This document shows, piece by piece, positions 45,401-58,504 of a stretch of DNA of 64,000 nucleotides; the first letter of the stretch is position 1, and every line of letters starts with the position of its first letter. Made by a program: the position numbers and the translations under genes. This DNA is from Pachyseris speciosa (taxonomy: Eukaryota > Cnidaria > Anthozoa > Scleractinia > Pachyseridae): the NCBI GenBank assembly GCA_016490735.1, contig JAEMWC010000007.1, forward strand, positions 727,501 to 791,500, read 5' to 3'. The notes beneath the pieces are model-generated. The model did not search any database, was not told where the DNA came from, and saw only the letters and a program-made list of their open reading frames with translations.

Positions 45401-47117
45401 TTGTATTTTCTTCGTATAGCAAGCTATTTGAGATACATACACCCAGCCAGTACTATGTATTAGAAATATTACAGTCTAAAATGGCCAATAAGCGTACCTT
45501 TGAAATCTACAGCAGACCAAGGCAACCATCACTGAACATGGAGACCAAAACTTGAACCAACAGCACTCGATTACCGTGGAAGAAGCTTGCCAACCGATCG
45601 CATATACGTTGTAAGACTACTAAATTCCATTATTCTAAGATCTTGATGTAAAAAGCCATTCGAAGTGGGAGAAATTCTTCCCAAACTGTCTTCCACGAGT
45701 CGAAGTTTGAATTGAAACGGGCGCTAAATCTACGAGTAACCTACCGGGAATGAACTGGTTTGCGGATGCCCAAGTCTAACCCAACTCCGTCGAGCTCCCT
45801 CTCGGTCAGAAGATAATAAAGAACAATAGTACGCAATTTCAAATCATTTAAATACCTGTGGTGAAGGGCTAAGCCCAAAAAGTATGGTTTGTCTTTCAAA
45901 CGAGTCTTTGGCACTTTACTACCTTTTGTTTTTAAACACTTTGCCTCTCGGTCAAACGGCCAATGCTTATGGCGCCCGAAAGGGAAATCAGCCCAGCCGC
46001 CCGGGATGCCTAAACTTGGCGAGGAAAAAGTTTTGAGGCCGTCCTTCCTTGCAGCGCTTACTGCTTGCCATTTAAGTTTGAAAATCGAACAGTGAATTTT
46101 CTTTCACATTATATACAATAATGCTTTCTGTTCATCCCTTTTCCTGCGTAAGTCATGCAGTAATTTGGTCACAGAAGTTTTCCCGCCCTCACAAGCGACG
46201 CAGAAAAAAACAGTGATGGTAACGAAAATCCTACTCAAAGGCGTTCCGTTATTGCCTGTAACGAGTATTACAAGTGTTTTTCTCTTACAAGTTTCCCGCC
46301 TTATCCGCCTTGCGGAAACGAACAGGTACCCGCTATATTTTTAAATAACGGAAACGTATTAGTTCACCTTGTGAAATGTGTAAAGACCCCGGAGCAAAGT
46401 TGATTGCTGTGTTAAGTTTTTCCCTCTTGTGATCAATTGAGGCATTTTTTTGCAAAGAGATCAAAACCAATGGCAAGCAAAGTTGTTTGTGAAAAAGTGT
46501 TTTCCATAGAAGCTGAAGTAAACTAACGCAAATTTGGAGTATATGTCACAATTAAAAGAGGAGTCCTATTTGACCATCTTTCCAGTCATAAATTCACCTT
46601 ATAGTTGCAGGGCGAACCCATTCGGCTTCTTGATTTGAATTACCGTAGTGAAACTACGAACAAACGTTGTTGAAATCCAAGACGAAAGCCGCACACTACC
46701 CTTTTGGAGTTATAATGACTCCAACAGTAGTAACTCAGTTAACTTAACTCCGCATCATGGGGGTTACGTCCTGCTTTTGTCAATTTACAGAGATTTTAAA
46801 ATACTATACTTGTGTCGATTAACAGAGATTTTAGTCGATAAAATAACCATAGAAAATCTTTGTGAATGTCAAATTTACAAACATTCTTCAGAGATTTTGT
46901 TAAGTCTGTAAATTTTTCAGTTTTCCTTCTTATTTCAGCAGTTAAATTTCAACCATTTCATAAACATTCTAAAAAGGAAAATCACAAAAAGTGTATAAAA
47001 TATTTATAAAAATAATTTTACAGATATTTTGTATGCCATATGTAAAAGTAGGTCAGATTTGAACTCTCATAAAAAGTCTGTAAATTTAAGATCACAGACA
47101 TTTCATTAACTCTGTAA
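42426..47117. other. No gene recognised
   Basis: A long AT-rich spacer. A repeat-like stretch at 42765-42910 is rich in CCAACA/TGTTGG words. A CTGTA pentamer tract lies at 43165-43190. The interval 46780-47130 repeats CTGTAAAT and ACAGA words in both orientations. The open frame at 45889-46095 has no domain. Confidence 0.35.
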
Positions 47118-47886
47118 ATGGTCCAGATTTTCCAGTGTATATCTGTCCAAAATGAAGACGTCGAAATAAGAATTGACGATCAAATCATCAAGAGGGTTGG
47201 ACTGGATGTTACCATCGATGCTCACGTTACTTGGTGCAAACACGTTGAAGAAATAAGCAAGAAGGTATCCTCAGCTATAGGTGCGCTTAAACGGGTGCGA
47301 CTCTTTATTCCGAACGAAACTGTCATTGAAATTTATAACGCTCTAATTTTGCCAAACTTTGATTACTGCAGCCCGTTTTGGGACTGTCTGAGTGGTTACT
47401 TGAGTGATAAGCTTCAAATATTGCAGAATCGTGCAGCTAGAATAATTAATAAATTGCCTTTTGATACGAACTCAGACCACCTCATATCCACCTTTAGCTG
47501 GGAGAGGCCGATTAGACGAAAGAAACAGAAAGCCTTAACAATGTTCAAAACAATGAATGGTCTTACTCCGGAATATCTCCAACGCCTTTTCGCTCAGAGC
47601 TACTCTAATTATAACCTGAGAAACTATGAGGGAAAACTGGCATTGCCAAAACCTAGAACCAGTTATTTAAAACGTAGCTTCTCCTATAGCGGGGCCAAGT
47701 TATGGAATAACTTGCCGGATAGCTTAAAAAATGTCGGATCTGTTAATCAGTTTAAGCGAAATCTGAAGAAGGTATCCAACATAACGGATTCCCACACTGC
47801 AATCATCTAAAGCAGTTGTAAATAGTCTTAATTTTTAACTTGTAATACTCAACTGACGATTTTCCGTGTTTAAATAAATAAAGTCT
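47118..47886 (+). mobile_element. 5'-truncated LINE with intact RT C-terminal frame
   Basis: A 230-codon frame ends TAA at 47808. It holds the RT thumb region ('YNALILPNFDYCSPFWD', 'LQILQNRAARIINKLPF') and the C-terminal 'GAKLWNNLPDSLK' block. A short 3' UTR with AATAAATAAA at about 47872 leads directly into a (CATA)n tract. It is a relatively young copy since the frame is unbroken. Its family differs from the minus-strand LINE next to it. Confidence 0.88.
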
Positions 47887-47996
47887 TACATACATACATA
47901 CATACATACATACATGCATGCATCCATACATACATACATACATACATACATACATACATACATACATACATGCATGCATGCATACATACATACATA
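47887..47996. repeat. (CATA)n microsatellite joining two LINE 3' ends
   Basis: About 110 bp of CATA/CATG tetranucleotides. The plus-strand LINE ends on its left, and the minus-strand LINE's 3' end begins on its right. Short tandem 3' tails are usual for L2/CR1-type elements. Confidence 0.92.
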
Positions 47997-48151
47997 TTCA
48001 ATAATCCTATTAGTGTAGACACTGTACAGGATGTTAAAAAAAAGGTCCCACGGGGGTACATTTAAGGGCGGCATATAAGACTGACATAAAACTAAATACA
48101 AAATACTCAGGTTAACTATTATCATTAATACTGAAGAATACTTAAATAAAT

Positions 48152-48344
48152 TGTGATGAAAGACCCTTTGCGTTGCGTGACCTCAACAGGTAAAGTTTGA
48201 TTGACAGTTGGAGTGAGTATTTTTTTGACGAGATCTTGACCTCGGGCGACGCTGTGTGCGCGAGAATTGTAGAGTAGTATGAGTTTGTGCTCAGTGAAAA
48301 TATATTGAAAGCTTACCGAACGTCCAAACTGGTATTCTTTCACA
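48152..48344. mobile_element. 193-bp MITE with AAAT duplication
   Basis: AAAT at 48148-48151 and 48345-48348 flanks an element with ends TGTGATGAAAGA and TCTTTCACA. The sister LINE copy near 2090-2110 provides the empty site, matching the flanks exactly once the element and one AAAT are removed. Confidence 0.88.
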
Positions 48345-50974
48345 AAATTAAATTAATATAGACATTTCAACATGAAGGTTAGTACATTAACTTAGCTTGG
48401 AAAGAGCTAACTGATTCTGCACAGACAGCATCACCAGGTAGGCTGTTCCAAAGGGGAATTACCCTTTGGAAGAAAGAATGTTTGTGTGCATTTGAATTAG
48501 CAAATATGTCCATAAACTTATAAGGATGATTAGTTCTAGAATATGAAAGCTGAACAGAATTTGGAAGAGGTATGTGAACTAAGTTGTTAACAACTTTGTA
48601 CATCATAGTTACTGAGTCTATATTTCTACGGTTTTCCAGACTATCCCAACCAAAAGAGTATGTCATACCTGTCACACTGGAATAACTAGAATAATCATAG
48701 CACACAAACCTGGCAGCAGAAGGTTGAATTGATTCTATAGATCCTATGTGCTGTTTTTCAAAAGGACACCAATAGGGTAAAGCATACTCAACACATGACC
48801 TAACTAATGAATTATAGGCATGTTCTTTGACATAATTGCTGCAACTAGATAGATCTCTACGTAATAGGCCTAGGATCTTTGAGGCTTTAGACTTGACCTC
48901 TCTAACTTGGGTATCTCATTGCAAGTCATCTTGTATAAAGATACCCAGATACTTATGGCATGATAGTATCCCTAGGGTTTTTGTGACATCTGATATCTAA
49001 TGGTAGATTCTGAGTTAGATCTAGTTATAGACATAACATTGTATTTATCAAAGTTAGGGCTCATTTGCCAGGTTTTGGCTCAGTCAGTAATAGAGTCAAT
49101 ATCATTTTGAAAGATGGCTTCATCCTGAGAACTCAGGATTTCACGATACATTACAGCGTCATCAGCAAACAGTTTTATCTTGGAATTTAGGTTACACACA
49201 ATGTCATTTACATAAGTGATGAACGAAAAGGGACCAGGCACTGTACCTTAAGGAACACCAGATATGACGTCAGCCCAGCCTGATTTTGCACCATTTATAT
49301 TACTTGGACAAGTTGAGAGCGGCCAAGAAGGAAGGATTTAATCCATTCCAAGGTCTTGTTTCGGATACCTTAATAATGAAGCTTGTGTAGTAACCTCTGA
49401 TGAGGGACACTATCAAAGGCTTTTGCAAAGTCTAGTAAATCAGTTCTTGTACGCTTATCCGGAGAGGAAAACCAATCGTCCAGAACGGTTATCAATTGTG
49501 TTACAGTAGAAAAGCCTTTACGAAATCCATGCTGATAGGGTGTTATGATGTCGTTGTTGGAGAAGTACTTTAACATAGAGCTTAAAAAGATATGTTTCAT
49601 AACTTTACATGAAATGCAGGTCAACGAGATGGGTGTGTAAGTTTAAGGGAGAGATTTGTCACCCTTTTTATAGATGGGAGTGACCATTGCTCTATTCCAA
49701 TCTTCTGGTAAGCATGACGAGTCATAAGATTGTTCAAAAATCCTTTGTAACATAGCAGCACACGGATGAGTAAAGATTTTAAGAATCCATGGAGAAATTT
49801 GATCTGGTCCTGAGGCTTTCATAGGCTTAAATTTGCAATTCCAATAACGGTAAAGGAAATTTCAGGAATATCAGGTAAAGGACTGGTACCTTTATCTGGA
49901 ATTGTTGATGTATCTGCAGCAGTGAACACTGACTTGAAGTAGCTGTTAAGTACATTTGCCTTGCCACTATTTGAACTGATGACACGATTTCTGTCAAGCA
50001 GAGGAGGGATGCCAATTGATTCAGTTCTTTTCAATTTAACATAGTTCCAGAAGGATTTTGCATTTCCTTCTTGGAGACTGCCTCCTATGACCTCGTTTAA
50101 ATAACTTTCATGTGCCTGTTGAATCTGTTTTTTGACTGAGTTTTGTAAGATTTATAAGACTGCCAATGAGGAGCAAGTTTAGATCTTCTGGCCTTTTTGA
50201 ATAGTCTCTCTCGCTTGCGAATCATCCTATTTAATTGGGTTGTAATCCAGGGGAGTTTCCTGTTGGATTTAACTTGTTTCTGTGGGACATGCATGTCAAT
50301 GGATTGCTGTAATTTTAATTTTAAATAGTTCCAGTTTTCGTCAACTGAGAAATCCGAGATATTTCACTTGGCACAGAATTCATGTGCAATGTTGTTAATT
50401 TCCAGTTTCAGTTTTTTCCATATCAGCTTTTTTATACAGGTAGATATAATGGTCAGATTTAGGATTTAATTTTGGTCTAACATCTATGTCAAAGAAGATG
50501 GCATCATGGTCGTGGCTAGGGCTAGGTACACGAAGCTCATTTTTTGCTATCCCCCACAAAATGAGGCACTATCTTTTTACTATCTTATGGCTAGTTAATG
50601 CAACTATCTTAAAGCTATCTCTTTTCTAGTTTATTCCTATCTTCAAGCCCTGTTTAGCCACTATTAACTTATTACTACCTTAAGTCTATCTTATTCTTAA
50701 CTAATTTCTAGTTATTTGGAACCATGCAGATAGGCTATCTTAATACTATCCGAAAAATTAGATCGTCCATGTTGATGGAAAAGTTAGTATTTAGATACAA
50801 ATAAGATAGAATAAAACTAGCTAATGATAGGCTAAAAAGTTAGTTTACAGATAGATCTTAATTACAGATGAGATCATTGACATAGTTAAAAACTAGTTTT
50901 TAGATAAACATAAACTAGATCTATTGATACGAGAAATAGTACATAGATAGCAATCAACTAGTCATCAATTAGTT

Positions 50975-51370
50975 AGAAGATAGTGATTGGATAGCATTAA
51001 ACTAGATGTCTGATAGCTAAAAAGTAGTGTTTGGATAGCAATTAACTAGAACTCGGATAGCTATAAAGTAGTGTTTGGATAGCAATTAACCAGATGTCTG
51101 ATAGCTAAAAAGTAGTGTTTGGATAGCATTTAACTAGATGTCTGATAGCTAAAAAGTAGTGTTTGGATAGCAATTAACTAGAGCTCTGATAGCTAAAAAG
51201 TAGTGATTGGATAGCAATTAACCAGATGTCTGATAGATATAAAGTAGTGTTTGGATAGCAATTAACTAGATGTCTGATAGCTAAAAAGTAGTGATTGGAT
51301 AGAAATTAACTAGATTTCTGATAGCTAGCAAGTAGTGATTGGATAGAAATTAACTAGATGTCTGATAACT
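50975..51370. repeat. Nine 44-bp units, left array
   Basis: The unit GATAGCAATTAACTAGATGT followed by CTGATAGCTAAAAAGTAGTGTTTG is repeated about nine times with scattered changes. Confidence 0.92.
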
Positions 51371-53189
51371 AAGAAGACATCATGGCAATTTGAAGCGCCA
51401 CAGAAATTAGGAGACAAAAATTACATTTGTCGTGCCATATGAAAGGTTTTATTGTCTTCCAAAATATGTCTTTTAAAAATTACAAGCTCAGTGAATCACA
51501 TATTTAAAGCTCGACACATCAGATTTATTAACTAAACATGGATGCATATAATGATACTCAGATAGAAAAATAATTATATTTTTAATCAGGACTCAGCTGC
51601 AGTCTGTGCTATTTCCTTTAACTTTGCTTTCTCTTTCTCTTGCCTTTTTTTCCTTTGCTCTGAAATGAGGTAAATGATCAACTTAACATTTTTCAGTGAT
51701 AAAACATTTTATAATTAATATACACATAGCATGCAGTGTGCCTTGATTTTTGTAAATTAAAGAATATAATGCTGCTTACATGTAGGATCTGTACATGGTA
51801 CATTAGCTAATTGATCGTAGGTAGTTACAGTCTCCTGAGCCTTATCATAATATTAATATAGATAGGCCAGCTAATTAAAAGGCAGATTTAGCAAAGACAA
51901 TGCAACGTCAAATGTCAGAATGCAAAAGCCCAATTGGAAAGGACTGAATGCTACTTCCTGTGCTCATTTTGCCATTGGTCAAGTCTGTTTTTTTCAAATC
52001 ATGCAATGAAATGTTTGCTCCAAGTTTTACGTACACAACATCAGGTCATGTTAATTAAATGGGCACTGTCATGCAGTTTGCCGCTGATCAACCCCTTTGT
52101 TGCCTAGTATCCGACCACAAAAATAACAAGATAATTAAACCTAACATTTCCACTGTTCAAGGAAAACATCCTTGGACAAGCAAAAGTTTGGGAAGGTATA
52201 CAGTTGCGTTTTAAAGAGAGAGAAGCCATTGAAACAAACGCACAAAATTGCTTCAAATCGACCTAGAAACCAGATACAGTGTAGGACGCAAAAGAAACTA
52301 CAAAGGAGCTAGTTCAGGCGAGAAAAACTTAAAAACAAATAAAATAAATGAAAAATAATTCCTAATTTTGTCTTCAAATTCGATACTTTTTCCCTATACA
52401 AACCCTTGTAATTTTGCTATTTCGGAAAGGTCATATTACGTGACGCGCGCCTCTGTTTATGACACAAAGGTCACGAAAAGCTGACGCTACCTGTTATTAG
52501 CCATGAAAATTTTACTCAGAAAGGCGCCTTCTGCAAGTGTTTCTCAATAGTTAAAAGCCAATCAAACCTTGAATTTAAAAGCTTAAATGTTAGGCTTCCT
52601 TTCGGAATACTTCGGTTGAAGGAAATTAATAACCACATCGCTTAAAGGTCCATTATCACCTTTGAACAACGAGTCTCTGTAAATCCTCCTTTAACCTATT
52701 GATTAATTTTGACATATAACAACGCTGCGAAGTTACCGCTACCGACTATTGCCACACTGACTCTTCTGACTTCCCAAAATAATACAAGGAAAATGAAGAA
52801 GAATAAACAGAAAACATATTTACGGCCATAAATTTGGAGATGTGTTCACGATGCGATAAAACAAGGTCTTCGAAGTCTGAGTAACTTCGTGTTACACGAA
52901 ATTCAGTCAAGAATTAACGGTCGCGGCGCACGAGGTACTGTCGCACACTGGGCAACATACTGTACCGATTCGAAGGCTTCATGACACGACTGTGTCCATT
53001 CAGTTTCTACTGTGTAATTTTCAAGTCACGGCCTCTTATAATTTAAGAATTTATCCTGTTTTCAATGACAGAGTTTGCACTTGCCACCAAAAACTAGGTT
53101 ATCAAGGTTAGGTTAGAATAGGTTATCAATGTACTATATACAATGAAAAGTTTTAAGCAGCTAACTCTCCCATTATTATCACTGTCTTT

Positions 53190-53700
53190 GACAAAGATGG
53201 CTTTTGGGAGGGTTATCAAAGTGGTAGGCAAATGTTGGGTAGTTTTGGATAGGCTATCGTTTACTATCTATGACAAAGATAGCTTTTGCTAATTGCTAGG
53301 TGAATGTTGGATCGTTTTCAGATAGGCTATGTTTTTACTCTCTGCGACAAAGATAGCTTTGGGGTAGATTATAAAAGTGTAAGGTGTATGTTGGATAGTT
53401 TTTGGATAGGCTATCTTTTCACTATCTGACAAAGATAGCTTTTGGGTAGGTTATCAAAGTGCTAGGCGAATGTTGGATAGTTTTCAGATAGACTATCTGT
53501 TTACTATCTATAACAAAGATAGCTTTTGGGTAGGTTATCAAAGTGCTAGGTGAATGTTGGATAGTTTTCAGATAGACTATCTGTTTACTATCTATAATAA
53601 AAGATAGCTTTTGGGTAGGTTATCAAAGTGTTGGGCGAATGTTGGATAGTTTTCGGATAGGCTATCTTTTCACTAACTATAATAAAGATAGGTTTCAGAT
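53190..53700. repeat. Six 84-bp units, right array
   Basis: The unit begins GATAGCTTTTGGGTAGGTTA and contains ATGTTGGATAGTTTTCAGAT and an ACTATCTATAACAAA end. The unit differs from the left array but shares GATAG/CTATC words. Confidence 0.9.
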
Positions 53701-56085
53701 AGGATAGAGTTTTGGAGTGCAATAGTAAGATAGTCTTCAGATAGCCTAGTTCAAACTACACGGTAGACAAGTTAGTGGATAGATTGGCTATCTTTTGACT
53801 ATCTGCATCGGAAGCTAGGTTTTAGATAGTCTATCTACTTGCTAACTGTCTGATAGATAGATATCAGTTAGCCTTAAGCTAGGTAAAAGATAACTATCCA
53901 CTATCTACAAAACCCCTCAGATAGCAAAAAGTTAGTGATTTTCATCAGTCAACTAGGAATAAGATAGTGGCAACTAGCATCAAGTTAGTAATAAACTAGT
54001 AATAAGATATGATCATTTTTGTGAGGGATGTTAGGATTTGATGTGAGCAATAAGTTTAGGATGTTGTTTCGCCTTGTGGGTTTTTCAACAACCTGGATTA
54101 AATTGTTTAAGTGGAGAAAATCCAATAAAGTCAATGAAATAGAGACATCTGTTTAATAGTTAACTCACATGCTTTCCCAATTTATGTCAGGGAGGTTAAA
54201 ATCTCCACCAGTTAGTACTTGAGAAAAATTAGGTGAATGACTTGCAAACACTTTGTCTACAGAAGCACAGAACTGTTGAACTTCATCAATAGAAGATTTC
54301 CGTGGACGGTAATAAGAAGCCAGAATAAGCTTTTTGCAACCATGCAACCATTCAATTGAAAAGAAGCCTATACAATTTCACAGTTTGTGTCAGCATTGTT
54401 TAATTCAGCATTGTTAAATTCTTAAATCGGCGATGCGGTGGCGGATTTTAAGTTTACAGATAAATAAATCAGCGTTTTTTACATAAATCTAGCATATCTA
54501 ACGTTTTACGCTTGGAGTAATTGCTCATGAGTTTTATTTTTTAAATTATCATCAGCTAAAGGTTGAATTCTGGAACGAAAAATGATCTTTGCCATCACAA
54601 CTTTTTTGTTGAGAACGATGGACGGTCACTTGAAACGTGAGACGCTGGAAAAAATTAAGAGCCAATTTCTGTAAATATCGAGAATGCGGCGTCACTCGTA
54701 AAAAATTTCGAAATTCTTCATATGTTGCCTTAATAACACTTATGGTGAGTTATTTTCGAAAACAGAATTCAAAGATCGTGAAGCGCTTGCTTTTTTCTGA
54801 AATCGAGGAAAGTTTGAAAAACGCCATTTTACCGCAATGACGCTGCCGAAATTAGTGTAAAATTATGCATTTTTTTATCGCTCGTGTAGATAAACGCGGT
54901 GTCATCTATCAATGTCACTTGGCCAGATCATAAGGCATCTCTTGGTCTTTCCAAAGCACAAAATTAGTTTGGAAAAGCTACTGGTATATAACCGTTTTTG
55001 AACGTTAAAAATACCCCAGTTCAAACGCTTCAGCGAATGAGCTAATTTTAGCTAACTTCCACACCACAAAAACCCCACTGGTACATATAATTTAACATTG
55101 AAATTAAAATTTCCTTAAAGCGCATATTTTGTGCTCTGCTGTGTTAAAATTTCTTCCGCGGCCCGACAAAAATGCTCCGTCGAGAGACAGAAACGTGAAG
55201 TCAAGTTTTGCATCGCCGCCATTCTTGAAATCAACATGAACCTTGCCTTCTTCGAACCAGAGCTTCGTTAAGAACTAAAAGTCTGCCGATGGAAACCTTA
55301 ACTCGCTATTCTGAACGCCTAAAGATTACAGTACAATTCTAAGCTTACTGTTTTCAATCTGTCTGAGAGTGATAACCTCCACCATAAATTTTGACAAGGT
55401 CACAGAAGGTGATGAAATTATGTAACTTAACGCTGATTAACACGGCAATTACCAAGCGACTTTAATTACGTACGCTCGTTCTGAACTGCTTCTTTCCTCC
55501 AACTATCACCTTTGTAAAGTTATGATGTTATGATATCTTGAATTCCTACTTGGCTACCATCTTCGGTTATAGAAACGTTGCTGTACTTTGCCTGTAAAGG
55601 GAAATTTGTTACATGTAATTGCGTGACGTTGACCAAAGGATTAACAAAAACAATGCTGTTGGATAACCGATAATATTTTCATTTGAACTTTGCAACAGCG
55701 TTCGAGTCGAACAGCTGAAATAAAAATACTATAAAAATAACTTACCTTTTAAAATTGCCCGGTACACATGTCCAGTCAATGAAACCACATTAAGAAAGGA
55801 TGCGTAATAATCAGGTGTTCAATCGAATGTCATACCATTTTACACGGAGATCGCTAGTTGCTCTTACGTTGTTTAGGGAAACTGTGAAAAATTCCATGGA
55901 GATCCAGCGATTTGAAACTTTTTCACTACGACTCCAGTGATTCCATGTGATGACGTGCATATCTTTCCGTACCAAGAAAACAAATGTTTCGATTCACCTG
56001 TCTAGCTCGAATAGCGCACTGTTTGGCCGCATTTTTCTTTGTATAATTTTGGTACTAAGGGGGACGGGTGGTGGACTGGCGAAGA

Positions 56086-58504
56086 AAATGGGTCCAAGGT
56101 CTCCTTTCCGATGGTCACAAGAAATATAAAAGGGAAAAGTAGCGGTATCTTTGGAAATAATTATCTTCTGGAATAGGCTTCTGTATTGCGCGAAGGCTAT
56201 TTATGGCGCTGCTTGGCCGTTGTAGGTTCATGAAGTTGTCACATAGCACCCAAAGAGCAGTGATGTACAACAATATGGTAGCAGTGCAAGGACGAAAGCA
56301 CTCTGCTGGAAGCCCATCTTGCACTTACTGTCGCAATTTCGTTGTCAAACGTGAAAAGAAGGCAGAACTTGCCATAGACGGAGACAGAAATTCAGTTGTA
56401 GAGAACAGTATTTCTCCATCTGAGCCAAGGGCTCCCCGCACTTAACATTTCCTAACTTAACATTTCAACTGATGTGTGTTGAGTTCTCGCAACACCTGCC
56501 ACCCCCCCCCCCCCCCACCTATTACGGAGGGAGATACCTGACACATGTATGGGTATAAGGTGCTGCTGGGGTTTTGAAACCCTTACCTTGTTTAGTAGCC
56601 TGTTCGAGGCTCTCAGATATCTGGGGGAAGCGCACGAGAACAAGCGAAGATAATTTCGGATTACCTGTCCTGTGCTTGGCAACGCCATCTTGTTTTCAAG
56701 CAATAGCGCTGATATCTAGTCCAGAAAATGAGCTAATGGTGAATCATGACCTGCAACGCTAAATAAATGCAGATAAACGTTTTCCATTTCGTATTTTTGA
56801 ATAATCGACGATAGTCTTGTAGCCACACCCTGTTAGGACAGATCCAGGCGAACCCTGATTTGGACAGCCTCGCTTGAAATTGTATAACTGTGTTTGAGAC
56901 AGATGGATCAAAAACCATAGACCCTATTCAGCGGCACGTCCTCGTATAGGCCATATATATACACCCCCCAGCAGCGTCCCCAGGGCGCTTTTCTCTTCAA
57001 AGGTAAAGGGATAAGCTCCCTGGAGACGAGGTTGTCTCCCCGGGTCCGTGCCCCTAGCCTCCCGGCGGTCACTCCTTTATTGATGTAAAAGGCTATGTGC
57101 AACCCAAAAGTGTATGGTTTTCTGGGTCATGAATCTTAATAAAATTTCACTATTTAGCGTCTTGAACAGGATGTCTTCCCTCACCCGATGCCTTAAACAG
57201 GCTATATGAACGCTGGTGGCGCGAGGTCTGCATGTGTCGGAACCAACAAAGTTTTTAAAAAGTTGAATTCTATAATGTTTTTTGTATGCTCTCTGTAAGT
57301 GAAATGAGGTCTCGAATAAAGGTCCCCTTTCTGAAACTAGGTATCCAAAATACAGCAGATCTTAAACAGGGACAGGATTTGAAGGCATCGGCGACACACT
57401 CGAGCAACATTTTTCTGTGGAGACAGAAGAAGACTGTCTCACAAGAGTCATCCCATGATGGAATTTGCCTTTGGAGAGTGCATGCTTTCCTCCATCTGTC
57501 CAAGTCGCAACCGTCGTCAGTTCTTTCAGTTACTATCAAAGCAGTAAGCAACCTCGTTCCTAGGACTATCTCCCTCACTTCGAAAAAAAGGGAAAAGCCC
57601 TGGGAACGAGGTTGGCAAGTAAGGAGGGCTGGGCGTTGAAAGAAACCAAGAGGGACGGAGGGCGGGGCCGTAAGGCTTTGGGCAAATCAGAATTGCTAGC
57701 GGAAGGTAACTGCATTCTGATGTAGTCGCCAAAGAAATGCGGCGAGCACACAGGACCGGCTCCGATGGCGAGAGACTGTGAACAGCTCACTGCAACGGAA
57801 ATTCTATTTCCCCAACAGGTTTCGTCTCATTTTACAGTTTTCGCCACGAAACTGCGACAGTAACTGCTAATGAGGAAAGATGCGCTTGAAACAGAGGAAC
57901 AAGCGAATATCTCTGCGGTAAATGACTGTGGTTTTCCGTACGTCAGCCACCCAATTCTTGTAGATCCGCATATCCGGTACGCGCTATGCCGCTTTAGTGA
58001 AACGCCAAGAAGGTTAGAAAATTGTGGGAGGGACTACTTCCGGGGATATATGCCGAGTCCAACGTTTCGAAAGAAAGAGTAATAAATAACCCTCCCGCAA
58101 GAACTACATAGTAGTCCTCCTCGTTCGTTAACATAAAAGGCCCTTATATTATTGTTTGCATAGATACTGTTAAGTTTCCCTTTTCTATGTTTTTGACCTT
58201 CGGAAAGAAAACCTTGAACTTATGAACAAAACATTTATTTGGGTATCTGAAGTATGGAGTCGAAAGAGTGAAAATATACGCGAGGGCATGCCGCAATTTT
58301 AGGTAGGACCGTATTGCATTTTTTGAGCAGGGAGGGGTAGTGGAGGTGGGTAAACAATTTTATGAAAAGAAGTATTTTTGTCAACTTTGCTTTTGAAATA
58401 AAACTTTTCATTATATCTACTTACTTAATTGTCCAGAATTTTCTTGCAACCACATTTCTTTACAGGGATATCTTTATTCCACCACTACCCCCTACCCCAT
58501 TGAC
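56086..58504. other. Spacer of the inverted repeat
   Basis: Contains a C-tract of about 17 bases near 56502-56518, a plus-strand open frame at 56203-56445 with 'CTYCRNFVVKREKK' but no recognisable fold, and a tiny hairpin element at 57549-57614. Nothing resembling a transposase was seen. Confidence 0.4.
57549..57614. mobile_element. 66-bp hairpin MITE remnant
   Basis: CAACCTCGTTCCTAGG at the left pairs with CCCTGGGAACGAGGTTG at the right around about 33 bases. This TIR is seen in small elements of many aquatic animals (recollection). It looks like a deletion derivative. Confidence 0.7.

Larger units (their letters stand above)
50550..54028. mobile_element. 3.5-kb element with GATAG/CTATC subterminal arrays
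   Basis: The element interrupts the LINE endonuclease. Ends TCCCCCACAAAATGA (left) and, inverted on the right, TCCCTCACAAAAATGA form a short TIR. TGCTA at 50545 and TGTTA at 54029 may be a 5-bp target duplication with one change. About 800 bp at each end is dominated by GATAG, CTATC and CTAGTT words. The 1.8-kb centre (51.37-53.17 kb) has no recognisable ORF. It is non-autonomous and of unknown superfamily. Confidence 0.75.
47997..54370 (-). mobile_element. L2/CR1-like LINE interrupted by two DNA elements
   Basis: On the minus strand the parts appear in the correct order. An endonuclease fragment lies at 54347-54165 ('ILASYYRP ... VLTGGDFNLPDINWE'). It continues past 54040 with 'VVEKPTRRNNILNLLL' and resumes after the inserted element at about 50545 with 'PSHDHDAIFF' (the catalytic-type S-D-H region). 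A linker follows at 50294-50097, then RT at 49624-49370 ('YQHGFRKGFSTVTQL', 'DFAKAFDSVPHQRLL'), then the RT C-terminus to 48379. Several stops and shifts break it, and the 5' end is missing beyond about 54370. It is the longest LINE copy in the window. Confidence 0.85.

Noticed and set aside
47803..48125. Minus-strand frames of Met-Tyr-Val-Cys repeats
   Set aside because: Translation of the (CATA)n microsatellite.
56452..58082. Open frames in the spacer of the inverted repeat (several, 60-117 codons)
   Set aside because: Both strands are open in the same places, there are no recognisable domains, and some run over the hairpin MITE; not supportable as genes.
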